Assembly: GCF_047511655.1 (NCBI RefSeq)
Contig: NC_133387.1
Coordinates: 43,504,853-43,568,852 of the forward strand
Source of the DNA: Castor canadensis
Taxonomy: Eukaryota > Chordata > Mammalia > Rodentia > Castoridae
Direction: 5' to 3'
Length of the DNA: 64,000 nucleotides
In this document: positions 1 through 11,419 of the stretch, piece after piece
Layout: the number at the start of each line of letters is the position of its first letter
Position numbering within the stretch: the stretch's first letter is position 1
Position numbers and translations under genes: made by a program
Notes under the pieces: generated by a model
What the model saw: the letters and a program-made list of their open reading frames with translations, nothing else
Told to the model about the DNA's origin: nothing
Database searches by the model: none

Positions 1-681
1 AAGATGCCCCAGCACTGACGAATGGATTAAGAAAATGTGGTATCTATACACAATGGAATTTTATGCAGCCATGAAGAATAACGAAATGTTATCATTCGCT
101 GGTAAATGGATGGAATTGGAGAACATCATTCTGAGTGAGGTTAGCCTGGCTCAAAAGACCAAAAATCGTATGTTCTCCCTCATATGTGGACATTAGATCA
201 AGGGCAAACACAACAAGGGGATTGGACTATGAGCACATGATAAAAGCGAGAGCACACAAGGGAGGGGTGAGGATAGGTAAGACACCTAAAAAACTAGCTA
301 GCATTTGTTGCCCTCAATGCAGAGAAACTAAAGCAGATACCTTAAAAGCAACTGAGGCCAATAGGAAAAGGGGACCAGGAACTAGAGAAAAGGTTAGATC
401 AAAAAGAATTAACCTAGAAGGTAACACCCACGCACAGGAAATCAATGTGAGTCAATGCCCTGTATAGCTATCCTTATCTCAACTAGCACAAACCCTTGGT
501 CCTTCCTATTATTGCTTATACTCTCTCTTCAACAAAATTAGAGATAAGGGAAAATAGTTTCTGCCTGGTAGTGAGGGGTAAGGGGCGGAGAGGGAGGGAG
601 TGGGGGTAAGGGGGAAGAAAAGGGGCAGAAATAATCCAAACATTGTATGCACTTATGAATAAAAGGAATAAAAAAAGGCAA
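1..681 (+). mobile_element. LINE-1 3' end (ORF2 tail plus 3' UTR), left-truncated by the window
   Basis: The element enters from the left edge inside ORF2, reaches the normal ORF2 stop at 194-196, and continues through a 3' UTR with a G-rich polypurine tract (about 572-625). It ends in the terminal motif around 635-663 and an interrupted A-rich tail. The same 3' UTR, reverse-complemented, is seen at 57,962-58,490, which fixes both the family and the 3' boundary. The ORF2 tail is intact, so this looks like one of the youngest L1 copies in the window. How complete its 5' end is cannot be seen. Confidence 0.9.
2..196 (+). pseudogene. L1 ORF2p C-terminal remnant, 64 codons plus stop
   Basis: The frame beginning at base 2 is open to a TAG at 194-196. 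It carries the conserved end of L1 ORF2p: a [10 protein letters not shown] block, an AAMK..EMLSF block, and a C-terminus of the FSLI-x-GH type just before the stop. ORF2p is the endonuclease/reverse transcriptase that mobilises L1 and, in trans, SINEs and mRNAs. Only the extreme C-terminal segment lies in the window, with no catalytic residues, so function of the copy cannot be judged. It ends about 485 bases before the L1 A-rich tail, as expected for a 3' UTR. Confidence 0.85.
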
Positions 682-734
682 TACCAAGCAGCCCTCAGGT
701 GAAAGTCAGAAAAATGTTCTGGGTTTTCTGTCAT

Positions 735-950
735 AGAATTGCAAGATCAGGAATTGTACCAGACCCCTGAATGAGCTTAGAATTGAACACCTCTCCAGAT
801 GAGAATGCAATCAGGTTGACTTTCATTTCAGTCTAGGAAGCCCTGAGTAGGAGAACCAGGTTAGCTGTTTGTGCTCCTGACCCTGGAAACTGTGGTGTAA
901 CAAATATAACACAGTAATGTTAAGGTGTAACATTATTGCTATTGTCATGC
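735..950 (+). mobile_element. MLT1-type (ERVL-MaLR) LTR, 3' part
   Basis: The order of segments matches the 3' half of mammalian MLT1 LTRs: an 'aatgagctt' block (770-778), a 'tttcagtct' block (826-834), then 'ccctgagtaggagaaccag' (841-859), 'ctcctgaccc..gaaactgtg' (875-893) and a decayed polyadenylation-side 'taacaaatat' stretch. No internal retroviral coding sequence is next to it, so it is a solo or truncated LTR. Identification rests on remembered family structure, not on an alignment. Confidence 0.75.
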
Positions 951-1174
951 TAGTTTATTCATCTATGTGAAAGACTTTTCAGTTAAATTGAGTATTTTGA
1001 AAACATTTCATATTGTTTCTTAAAAATGGCAAGAATACATGTATCTTAATTCTGCCTATTGAGAATCACTGAACACAATGACCACCCTAGTAACAACTGT
1101 AATATATTTTGCGAATAACTAGATGATTGGTCTCTAAAGCTTCCAAACATAAAGTAATAATAATGACAAGGAAG

Positions 1175-1400
1175 TATGAATTATCCTCATTCTATCAGCA
1201 CTACAAATGAATTGAAATATCACACTATACCCCATAAACATGTACAATGATTTCACCTCAATCAAAAATATCATAAAAGTGTTTTAAATACATGGAAATG
1301 TTGACTACTCTGATTTCTTAATTGCACACTGTATACATGTAACAAATTATGACACCGTACTTCATAAATTATGCAAATAAAATAATAATTAAAAAGTAAA
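1175..1400 (+). mobile_element. Old L1M 3'-terminal fragments
   Basis: Two short stretches (about 1,217-1,262 and 1,330-1,395) carry the recognisable end of ancient L1M 3' UTRs: 'atatcacactataccccataaa..tgtacaat' followed by A-rich sequence, and a second diverged copy. They may be one element with an internal duplication or two insertions. Confidence 0.5.
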
Positions 1401-2130
1401 GCTTGAAATTCAGGGGAAAGAAATGAAAGTTTTAAAAAAAACACTGGTATCAAGTCAATAAATAGCACAGAAGCCAAATGAAAGAGATCTCTCATGACAA
1501 AGAAAAAAAAAAGGAATATCCACTGAGTCACTGCTAATATGTTTAATCACATGTCAATTATATTACAAATTTAATGGTTCTATTAACAAAGCCAAACAAA
1601 TAATTACTGATGATCACATATCAAAGATGATGCAAAGTCAACAAATTATTCTGAAAACATTTTAAGAGGAAATAATCCATCATTACTTCCATATTCCTTG
1701 TATAAGTGTATGACACAGTAACAAAGTGATTGATGAGGGCGTGTTTCTTTCTACTGATGTAGTTCATCCAATAATAAAAATGGAATGATTCAATGTCACC
1801 ATTTTGCTCACCCATGATGAACAACTGGAAATAAAATCACTAAATGATGCCTAGAATCTATGGGACTCTTTGTTCACCAAAACCCCATTGAACAAGATGT
1901 TTTCTTGTTTGAAAAACACACACCTGAATCAGATAGAGCCTAAAGATTTGAATATAAGGTAATCAAGTAATATACTTCTTTTCAATATACACATTGAAAG
2001 AGGAGTAAAATGGTGGAACATGGACCAATAAGTATTAAGGATCTTAGGAAATGTATTTTTCAAATGCCATGTTTGGAAAACTGATTTGGAATAGCAAATA
2101 AGAAAATTCAGTGTACAAAAACACATTTAT
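1400..2130. other. AT-rich sequence, nothing assigned
   Basis: I see no gene, RNA or recognisable repeat. Short open frames on the minus strand have no similarity to any family I know. Confidence 0.5.
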
Positions 2131-2512
2131 AAACAGGAGAAGATGAACCAGTTCAGGCTATGATACATACGTACATGGAAGTGTCACAAAAATCACCTTG
2201 TGTAGGTATCTTAAATACGCAAAACTCATTTTTTTCTTATACAAAGTAGGACAACAGGAGGCATGAACAGGTCCTAATTATCAGTGGGAGGTGGGAGGAG
2301 GTGGCGAAAGGATGTGGGTGGGTGAATATACCACAAATACCTTGTACACATGTGTGTAAATGTAAAAATAAACCTGTTGAAACTGTTCCAAGTATGGGGA
2401 GAAAGGAGATAAAGCAGAATGGTGGAGGGGGTGATATATTTGATCTATTGTTAAGAACTTTTGTAAATGCCACAATGTACTCCCATTCAGCACAATAAAA
2501 AAAAAGAAATAT
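2130..2512 (+). mobile_element. L1 3' UTR fragment (older lineage-specific subfamily)
   Basis: The segment ends with a 'cctgttgaaactgttcca' block (2,372-2,389), a G-rich purine tract, a 'gtaaatgccacaatgtactccc' region (2,465-2,485) and an A-rich tail. The same series of blocks recurs at 12,180-12,395, 18,560-18,760 and 20,218-20,790, and inverted at 53,297-53,475. It therefore belongs to a dispersed L1 3'-end family rather than to unique DNA. No ORF2 coding remains attached. Confidence 0.75.
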
Positions 2513-2600
2513 AACTAGTCGATAAATACATGAAAAAAGTGTGTGCTGAATATTGATACTATGAAGAATTTATTTGTTTCTTTTGTTTATTTTATTTATT

Positions 2601-2729
2601 ATAGATTTTGTTCAGGGTCTTACGACGTAGCCCAGCCTGGCGTATAACTGTACATCTCTCTAACCCTGCATCCTGCCTCCTGTCTCCCGAGTGTTGTGAT
2701 TTTAGGACTGTAGCATCATGCTTGGTAGA
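2601..2729 (-). mobile_element. B1-type (7SL-derived) SINE, antisense
   Basis: On the minus strand the sequence runs from an 'acagtcctaaaatcacaacac' start (written here from 2,711 to 2,691), through a gagacagg block and a 'ccaggctgggc' block, to an 'agaccctgaac' end and an A-rich tail (T-rich at 2,575-2,605 on the plus strand). This is the order of a B1 monomer. It is diverged, so an old copy. Confidence 0.75.
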
Positions 2730-3114
2730 ATCAATGTTTACATTATGGTTATGATTTGTGTTATATTTATTTACAGGTAAATTCTGAAATGCTTAAATGA
2801 TACAAAATTAAATCTGACCTTTTTTTCATAATGATCTAATGGAATGAGTGAGGAGAAGGGTAAAATATGTGAGTACACAGGTAAAATACAAATTAATAAT
2901 GCATGTACTTGTGTGTCTAATGTTGTCAACTTTGATGGAGTTTTGAAATTTCCCACAAAAACTCATACAGTTATGGATTATAATGGGAAGAGAATCCATA
3001 GAGTGGGATAAAAATATTTACAAAAGTCATACTAATAAATAAAGGGCTGTTATAAAAATTATACAAAGAATGCTAAATTCAACAAGAGAAAAGAAAAACT
3101 TAATTTAAAAATAA

Positions 3115-4085
3115 ATAAAAGATCTACACAGACACTACATCAAAGAAGATAAATGACAAAATTTGCATATAACAGATGTTCAGCATCATATATTAGGACT
3201 GATAATTCAAACAATAATAAGATACTCTTGCACACCTATTGAAATGGTCAACTCCCAAAACATTTATAGTGTCAAATGTTGGTAAAGATAAGTGGCAACA
3301 AGACCCACTCATTGCTGGTGGGAGTGTAAAGTGGTAATCCACTTCAAAGTAGTTTGCAAAACAGCTTGTCAGTTTCTTAAAAAATTAAACATACTCTTAA
3401 CATATACAATCCAGAAATCGTATTCCTTGGTACTTACCCATATTTGTTGAAAAAACTAATGCCCACACAAAAACCTATTTATGGGTGTTTATAACATCTT
3501 TATTAATAATTGCCAAATCTTAAAAGTATCAAAGATGTATTTTAGTACATGAATGGATAAATTAACTTTGACATGCCTCAGCACCGAAATATTATTTAGC
3601 AATCATAATAGATGAGCTATCAAACCATGAAGAGACCTTGGGAATCCTTACATACATATAATGGAAAGAAGCCAATCTGAAAAAGGTTTCACATTGTATT
3701 ATTCCTACCATATGACATTATCTGGAAAAGGCAAAACTATGGAGATAGTGAAAAGATTAATGGCTGACAGCAACAAACAAGGAGTGAGGGATCAATAAAT
3801 GGAGGGCAGAGACTTTTAGGGCAGTGAAAGCTGTTCAGTATGATATTACAAATTCGTCTAAACCCATAGAATGTTCAAAAACCAAGAGTGAACTCTAATC
3901 TAAGCTATGTACTTTGTATGATAATGATGTATCAGTATAGGTTCACAATGACTATAACAAATACATTGCTTAGGTAGAGGAACAGAATTGATAATGGGAA
4001 GACTGTGGGCAGTGGGAAAAAGTGTATGTGAGAATCCTCTGTCGTTTCCTAAAAGTTTTCCAAAAAAGTAAGTCTAACAAAAATT
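3115..4085 (+). mobile_element. Old mammalian L1M, end of ORF2 and 3' UTR
   Basis: Recognisable L1M blocks follow each other in order: 'gatctacacagacactacatcaaagaa', 'acctattgaaatggtcaa', 'tggtgggagtgtaaa', 'ccagaaatcgtattcc' and 'catgaatggataaa' (ORF2 C-terminal region), then a 3' UTR with 'cccatagaatgt..aaccaagagtgaactctaa' (3,860-3,900) and 'gataatgatgtatcagtatagg'. The reading frame is thoroughly broken. The age is consistent with an element predating the rodent radiation. Confidence 0.85.
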
Positions 4086-5164
4086 GGTGCAAGTTTCATA
4101 CATTTTTGAACTTTATATTGCAAACTCAATGTCAGTTTTGGCCAGAATAATCAGAAAGGAATGTAAAAGCAACTAGTAGGTTCATATTTTCTTCATAAGT
4201 GCCAAAAAAGTCCTGCTCAAGTATAGAGGTTCTTCTCAGAAGTTATTTGAACTGAGCACACCAAACAGGAAAAATCAATAAAGCTGCTTAAATAGCTTCC
4301 CAGGGACCTCTTTGATGATGGAATATCACTCTATTTAAAGACTAACAGTTGTCCTTATTCTGCATTTCTGTTTTTTGGTTAGGAACAATGACTAAACTTA
4401 TTCATGATTCACACACAGACAAACTTGAGAGTATTCCCTTCCCACTGCCATTAGTTGGGTAAAAAATAGCTTTAATTTTCATTTTATTTATACATAAAAA
4501 ATCATTAAAATTCCTAAAGGCAGAATCTTTAAAACACAATTTATTTCCTTTTAAAAATCTGCAGAAGAATGTGTTGATACACTATTCTTAGAAAACCAAG
4601 TGAGACACTATTCCCTTTGATACAAGACGTTAAGAAATACAAGACTCTGTGAAATTACAACCAATCATTTTAGTTATTAGTCAAAAACTTAATAAGGCTG
4701 ATGACATGAGAGTGAATTTTGTTTCCACAAAAACAGTAGAGCTTGAACTCGTATGTCCTTTAACACAACCTTCTAAAGGATTGGAAAAATTTCAAATTAT
4801 GAATAATTTATTTTAACTACTAGTTCTGCAAAATTAATAAACTCATCTACAAGTGGAGTATTGATTTACTCATTTAAATAGACCAAAACTTGTTCTTTGA
4901 CTCACAAAACTATTTCAAGTAATTTTGAATGGACGAAACAAATGAACTACATTATTTGATGTCATTTTATATGAATATATTACTTCCAGACTGATCAGTA
5001 ATCTGGTAATATCAATATATTATCATCTACACTATTTTTATAATCTTTACGGTTCTAAATTTTACCTACATAATGTCATTTGAAGGAGAGAAGGGTAAAC
5101 CTGTTAGCTAGAGGTGAGGTAAGAGTTAGGTATGTTATCATCTGTGCACCATTTATCTTTTTAT
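4086..5164. other. AT-rich sequence, nothing assigned
   Basis: No gene, structured RNA or known repeat could be supported here. Confidence 0.5.
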
Positions 5165-5290
5165 TTTAAAATATTTATGAAACAGCTACTATATTCAACA
5201 CTGTGGTCAGTTCTGATTAGGATACAAAAGGTGTTTAATAATTTCTTTCTCATCTGTGAGGAAAGAATGAAAATTAGGATTTCAGACTTT
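5165..5290 (-). mobile_element. Possible L2 3'-end relic
   Basis: The order 'tatttatgaaacagctactat..caacactgtggtcagttctg..ggatacaaaa' weakly follows the reverse complement of the L2 3' end ('tatttattgagcacctactatgtg...gggatac'). It is strongly diverged. Confidence 0.35.
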
Positions 5291-7457
5291 TTATTCTACA
5301 CCAGCAGGTGCTGGTCAGTAAAAATTTGCCATACAAAATTAAAATTCAAAGGATAACTAGGTATTATTGAAGTAGAAAAGGCATTTTAATTACTTAAATC
5401 AAAGCAAAAATAATTATTTTTTTTAAAACCTTAGTCTAAACCAAATGGAAAAAATATTTGTTTGGGGGAATTTGGAGAAAAATGGTTAATGTGGAGAAAC
5501 TAAGACTCTGCGATTTTCTACCATTTCATACTGCAAAGCAGACTATGTGAGGTATTACTTCCCCTGAACTCTGGCTATTACCAATTTGATGTCATTGCCT
5601 TTGCAGGCTAGATGTCACCACAAATATCAAAAGTATTTCTGCTTCTCTATCTCAGACTTTTCTCAGGTTTGAAGTCGCAAGTAAAAAATAAATTTGGTGA
5701 CCTTATGTCATGTGTCCTCAGCCTTGATGTCAGAGTTGGGGAAGCACAAGTTCTTGTCTTTTATCTTTATAGCCAAAGCACAGCACTGCCTCTTCTGCCT
5801 TTTATTTTTGCTTTTCTTTTGAAATCAAAAGTAAAATCAAAGGTTAGATCCTTAATTCCTTTAGAATTAAGTTTATTTAGTCCCCTATTTCACATTAGCA
5901 TGTCAAAGAATTAAAAATCATTCCTAAAAAATACTAGATAAAATTAAAACTGTGTATTTTGAGACTATCAAAAAACCCAGGACGCAAGTTTCATTCCATG
6001 GAAAAACTGGTACTTCACAAGTGACCTGAGAGCTATGGACCCTTCCAAACTTGGGTCATCACCTGTTCTGAGTACTGAAAGATGAAGGGACAATCATGCC
6101 ATGGAGAGAGGCTTTTCATGAAGAGAACAAACCAGTTCACCTTTAGCATGCATATAAGCTGATGACATTTTATTGGAAAGTGAAAGAACTCCAAATATTA
6201 TTATAAATTTCTCAGTCCAACACATCTCCCCCATGCTTCCTCTCATTTTGTTGGAAAAAGTGGCAGTGAGAAAAGAATTAGAAAACTGAGGGAACTGCAT
6301 CTCATATCCCTGCATACAAATGCAGCATTTGGATGTGGCATCCTGCTATATTCAATCCATAAACAAAGTCAAATGGCAGAGATACGGGAATTTCAGGTTG
6401 GACAAATGGCATGTAGATTTTATTAAACTAAAACCTTGACCCAGTTTCATCTCAACTTCACACAAAGACAAGTTTGAATTGTAAGAAACTCACCTTAGCC
6501 ACATTTGGGAAACAAAAAAAGCAAAATGAAAGTTTACTTGGGCCACTATTGTACTTTTTAATGCACAATGTCCACAACATAATAATACAATGCATGTGGC
6601 ATGAAAATAGCAGGTGACTGCAACTCACAAGCAAGAAAAACATTCAATGGAAAAGCTCCTCCAGACTATACAATTTTAGGAACTAGCATATAATATTTGG
6701 AAATAAATATGACCAAGATAAATATTTTATAGGTAAAGATAGATATAAGGAGCAAATTAATGAGATGTTCATGGATGAAATGAAAGCGCTACATAAAAGC
6801 ATCAAATACAAATCACAACACTGACAAAATATCCACATACAAAAACTTATTTAATATGATAAAAATGGATAAATTTGTAGTGAAGTCAACTAAATTAACA
6901 AATGAACACATAGAAAAGAAAAGGAAATTAAATATTTAAGCCATAAATAAATCAATGTATTTTGGTAACTGTAGCACATAGAAAAGCCTGTGGAATGTTG
7001 ACAAAAGAATGGAGGGATAGGTTTTTGCTTTATATGTTAAATGGTGTAACATTATATATAAGTAGATTGTGATAAATCAAGCACATAGTAACCCTGGAGA
7101 AACAACCCATATGTTGACTTAAATGACAGGAGTACCAAACAAGCATTTCAGGTTCTAATGAAGCTGTGTTCATCCCCAGTCATATTTGGTGAAAGCTCTC
7201 GAAACATGCCATCTCTACTCTAGAGGCATCTGGAAGTTGCTCTGAGTGTTCCCTATGTACACATTATCAGAGAAGACATTGCTACAGGAATTATCAACTG
7301 TAATAGCTTCAAACAAGTTTCAAATATTTACCATAGCACATAATTAGGTAATTATTTAAAAATTAAACACATAGTAAGTACTCATAAAATTTATTATTTG
7401 TCAACATAGATATAATCTTCCTTTTTACCATATTCACTGTGGACATAAAAATTGTTC
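5291..7457. other. AT-rich sequence, nothing assigned
   Basis: The longest open frames are 100 codons at 5,612-5,914 (+) and 73 codons at 6,094-6,315 (-). Neither has recognisable domains, and frames of this size are expected by chance. No repeat family could be named. Confidence 0.5.
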
Positions 7458-7584
7458 AAAGAACTGTGTAAAAATGTAAAAAAAAAAACATTTTTTGGGG
7501 AGGAGAGGGAGAAATGGCCCAAACAATGTATGCACATATGAATAAAAAATAAAATAAAATAGAGACAAAAAAAGAACTGTATAA
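7458..7584 (+). mobile_element. Short 5'-truncated L1 3' end with target-site duplication
   Basis: A 14-bp direct repeat (7,458-7,471 and 7,571-7,584, one mismatch, aaagaactgt-x-taa) brackets about 100 bp. The insert ends in the L1 terminal motif 'cccaaacaatgtatgcacat' (7,519-7,538) and an A-rich tail (7,541-7,570). The flanking repeat and tail are the marks of target-primed reverse transcription. The insert starts just inside the G-rich 3' UTR tract, so it is an extremely truncated copy. Confidence 0.8.
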
Positions 7585-7602
7585 CTATTAGCAAAATTGT
7601 TA

Positions 7603-7658
7603 GAATTGTGTTCGAATTGTTCGAATTGTGTTCGAATTGTTCGAATTGTGTTTGAATT
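7603..7658. repeat. 20-bp tandem repeat, about 2.8 units
   Basis: The unit gaattgtgttcgaattgttc is repeated perfectly at 7,603-7,622 and 7,623-7,642, then partly at 7,643-7,658. The unit is itself an imperfect double of an 'gaattgt-(g)ttc' half. It lies 18 bp downstream of the right target-site duplication of the small L1 tail. Confidence 0.9.
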
Positions 7659-8111
7659 CAGAAAAGGAAGAAATTCCTTTAAGAAAATCCGGGAAAGATT
7701 TGTATATCTATCTGGGCAGGATAGCAAGTGTAATTGTATTTGAAAAACAAAATTTAATGGAACAATAGGAGATGGGAACTAGGCAGTCCTGATTTAGGAG
7801 ACAAAAACAATAGCAGTGATGATGACAATGACGAGAAGGATCATGAAGGTAATGATGTAGCTACTTATTTAGTATACTTATTTAGTAAAAGTAAACCATG
7901 GAGAAACTTATAAGAGTTTCCTATTTAGAACTTCTAATAAGCAATACTTTAACACATATTTTGATTAATCACCTCAAATGTTGCTTAATATTACCTTAAA
8001 TAACTAGGGTTATTTGCAGCTTAAATTTAAATTTAAGGTTGAGAGAAAAAAATTAAAATAGATTTGAATGTCCTTTGGGATTTTTTCTTTTGTGCTTCAT
8101 GATATTAATTA

Positions 8112-8265
8112 ATTAATTGATTCATTCATTCAACAAAGTGTGCACAAGTGCCTATTCTGTGTAATCATATTGCCTACTGCTGGAAATACTGACACAAGCA
8201 CGATTGGTAAATCTCTGCTTGGGATTAAAATAGTAGTCTTATTCTAGTGCATATTATATCACTCC
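8112..8265 (-). mobile_element. L2 3' end, antisense
   Basis: The plus strand shows 'attcattcattcaacaaa..tgcctattctgtg..tactgctggaaatac', which is the reverse complement of the L2 3' end with its terminal TGAATGAA repeats. It is diverged and has no coding sequence. Confidence 0.6.
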
Positions 8266-10138
8266 ATATTCTTTTTGATTTAGAATTTATTAAATAATTT
8301 TGTTCTATGGTTGAACTAATTGCTATAAACTACAGTGACTTAGAGCTCAAAGAACAAACTCTGTGAGAACAAATAACTTCAATTGCTTTCATACATTTCT
8401 ATATTGGTAGCACATAGTGCAAATTGAAATCACTTCAGAATAATCAATTATTAATTTACTTACATGAATTTTCATTTATTCACAAGAGTCTATTCCAAGT
8501 AAATGGCGATTCATTTATTATCAAACTGTCCCTAAGTAAAACTTTAATTTGATGAAGTGAAACTGTTTTGAAGTGTACATTGTATACTCCAAGTATTTAC
8601 ATATATACAACATATGCTATTGTTAATGGTGCAATTCAACACAGTATTAGAATGTTGAAAAATGCCAGCAGTTTTGAAAGCAGTTTTGAAATTTTTCCCT
8701 GATGGCCTCTTTATCAGCTTTTAGAGAACATTCCCAAAATATACTAAGTTTTGAAAATTAAATGCTGACATACATAATCATGACTTTAATCTAAGGGTCT
8801 GACACCAGAAAATATTATTGGGTTATTTTGCTTATTGCTGGTCAAATAGACAGAAATTTAGTAATACCAAAAATATATTACAAATGTGTTTATATCTTTA
8901 TTATAACTGTGAAATTGTTCTTTTTCCACATGTTTAAAGTTATTCTACATTTGCTTACCTAAGATTACATTGGACTGTATGAAATTGAGAATTTGTAATT
9001 GCATTAGGTTGTCAATGAATTATGTAGGCAATCCAGATGCTTTGTGACCAAAAATTCAAGTGAAGGGATGCATTATGTAAACCAGCCCCAGTTTAGCCAT
9101 CAACACTAATCAAATTAATAGGCTAATTGCTAAATCACTACTTTATTTTGAGCAACAAAGACACACATTTAGAGACCCTGTGCTGCATATTTCAAAGCAC
9201 AGAAAGCATTTGTAATCTAAGCGTTACTCCAGAGCAAGAAAGTCCTGTTGCTCTCCTAGAGAGTGACCTACATGCTGGGAATAGTGCAATTAACAAAAAT
9301 TCCCCCGAGCTTGAGAAGAAAATGTAAAATAGTGTTCTATTTCTCTAGAGTCATTGAAATATTCTTTTTTCTGAAACTTTATCTCAAAATATTCAGAGCC
9401 AAACAAATAAGCAATTCAGAAAGCAAAGAAAGCCATTTTAATTAAAATAAATGCATGTCTTTTGTTTGATCTTTCTTTTTTGAAAATTTCCAAGACTGAC
9501 AATAAACCTTAATATCCAGATTGTCTTATATGTGACATTTGCTTTCATAAACCATGCAGATATCAAGAGCTAATCCTGTAGAGAAACTAATCAAGGAAGG
9601 TGTTACACAAATGCAAAACATATGATTAAAGAGGGGGAAGAAAAATCTCATGCAAAGAACTGAATATTATAATGAAATTGCCACTGAATGGAGATGTGAA
9701 GTCTTCAAGCTCAGTTTAATTAGGCCACTGAGTGGAATCCCCTAAGACCAACAAGAATTGAACAGCTAATAATCAGTTTGTTCTTTACTGATTACCAGTT
9801 AATCATGTCCCAAACACAACCCTGGTCCCCTTTTTAATTACGAATATATTTTCAGACATCTCCTTTAATCTCCACTCTTTTTATGGGTGCACAAATCTTA
9901 ATCAACTAACTGTAAGAGTGCCTATAACCAATGAATGTGTTAAAAGGCCTTCCTACTGTTTAGGAAGTAAATACTTGCATCCTTTTGTGCCACAGTGATA
10001 AACATTAGCTGATTTTATGATGGGGGAGTATAAAAGGCAAGTACACATAAACACAGAGCTATTCTATTTTAGATAAAGATTAGTTTTCCTTATAAATTTT
10101 TGCTCCTTCTAGGAAATTGAAACATCACAAACACACAG
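8266..10138. other. AT-rich sequence, nothing assigned
   Basis: No gene or clear repeat is seen. About 9,770-9,930 has a faint MIR/L2-like look, but too weak to call. Confidence 0.45.
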
Positions 10139-10177
10139 TGAGATAGAGAGATAGATAGAGATAGAAATAGAGAGATG
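10139..10177. repeat. (GATA/GAGA) microsatellite
   Basis: Purine-rich imperfect repeat of gata and gaga units on the plus strand. Confidence 0.85.
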
Positions 10178-10600
10178 AGCAGTGTGGGGGATTAGTTTTT
10201 GCCTATAGTTCCACCATGATAATAGAATCACTGATAAAGTTTCTACTTACTTTCTTCCATATATATATTTGGGGAAGTTGTGTTGAATCCCCAGCATTGC
10301 AAAAAAACAACAACAAAAAGGTTTTACATTTGTGTAACAAGTACCTGCTTCTCATGTATAAACGCACCCTTTGATTTAAAAAAAAATTACATCCTACCAT
10401 TAAAACTTAATTACACATTCCTTCTCAAGATATGTTTCTTAATTATTTAATATTTTCATACTTTTCTTAAAGTGGATATAACATAATTTATTTTAATGGT
10501 TAATAAACATTTAGTTTCTCTTTTCAATATCATTAATAACTGAAAAGTTATTAGGATTCAAAATAATTTTATATTTATGACTCTTAATTTTTATTTTCTT

Positions 10601-11035
10601 TTTTGTGGTACTAAAGATTGAACACAGATCTTAGTGCTTATGAGGCAGGCATGCTTCCACTACAGCCACATATCCAGTCATTTTCACTCTGGTAATTTTT
10701 TGGACAAAATCCTTGCTTTATGCCCAGACTAACATGGACCATAATCCTCCTAATTTATGCTTCCCACTGTACCTAGGATGACAGACATAGCCACTATGCC
10801 AAGCTTTTACTATTGAGATGGGCTTTCCTGAACTTTTTGTTCTGGTTGTCCTGGAACCACTACCTTCCAAATATCAACCTCCCATGTAACTGGGATGACA
10901 GGTGTGTGCCACTGCATCCAGCTATTGGTTGTCTTGAGAACTTTTTGTTTAGTTTGGCTTGATTGATCCTCACACTTTCAGCCTCCCAAGTAGCTAAGAT
11001 TACAAACATGAACCACCTTACCTGGTTTATTTTTG
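10601..11035 (-). mobile_element. Composite SINE: three B1 monomers fused to an ID element, antisense
   Basis: Read on the plus strand, the order is an antisense ID unit (10,601-10,680, tRNA-derived, with the 'gtggtactaaagattgaac' B-box side) followed by three antisense B1-like units (about 10,681-10,804, 10,805-10,923 and 10,924-11,035). Each B1 unit shows a 'gggatgacag'-type or 'aagattacaaac'-type block. The second and third carry 'cctcccatgtaactgggatg' and 'cctcccaagtagctaagatt', the mirror of the B1 start. The sense order is therefore B1-B1-B1-ID. Trimeric relatives occur at 46,883-47,202 and 48,376-48,718. It is diverged, so it is not a recent insertion. Confidence 0.75.
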
Positions 11036-11419
11036 ACTATTTCTGACAGATATTTTCAAAAGAAACAGTCTTAATACTTGTTTAAATTTTCTTCCAGACA
11101 TTAATGTTCAAAGAAGTACTTTAGATTCTGGGCCCAAGTTTTTCCTGTGATTTAAATTTATTTGTACATAAATGTTTTGGTTTTTTCTCCACTTTTTATT
11201 TCTTATCTTCTGCATTCTTTTAGTATCCAGATTCTGAGATCCAAAGCTGCTACCTTTGGCAAGTGTCCTAACCCCACTATTTTTCTCAATTTCATTCTGG
11301 AAATAACTTCCATGAGAGTTCACTCCTACACTAATTTAGATTTTAGTATTATCACTGCAAGCAGTAAATAATGAAATTTTCTAATGAATTGAAATTAATC
11401 TCACTAGAAGCTTAAAGTT

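Noticed and set aside
135..467. 110-codon frame on the plus strand
   Set aside because: It lies across the L1 ORF2 stop and 3' UTR in a different frame. The similarity to the other L1 3' UTR at 58,200-58,500 is at DNA level, not protein level.
7603..7658. Tandem 20-mers as a CRISPR-like array
   Set aside because: There are no spacers between units and the sequence is mammalian nuclear DNA, so it is a minisatellite.
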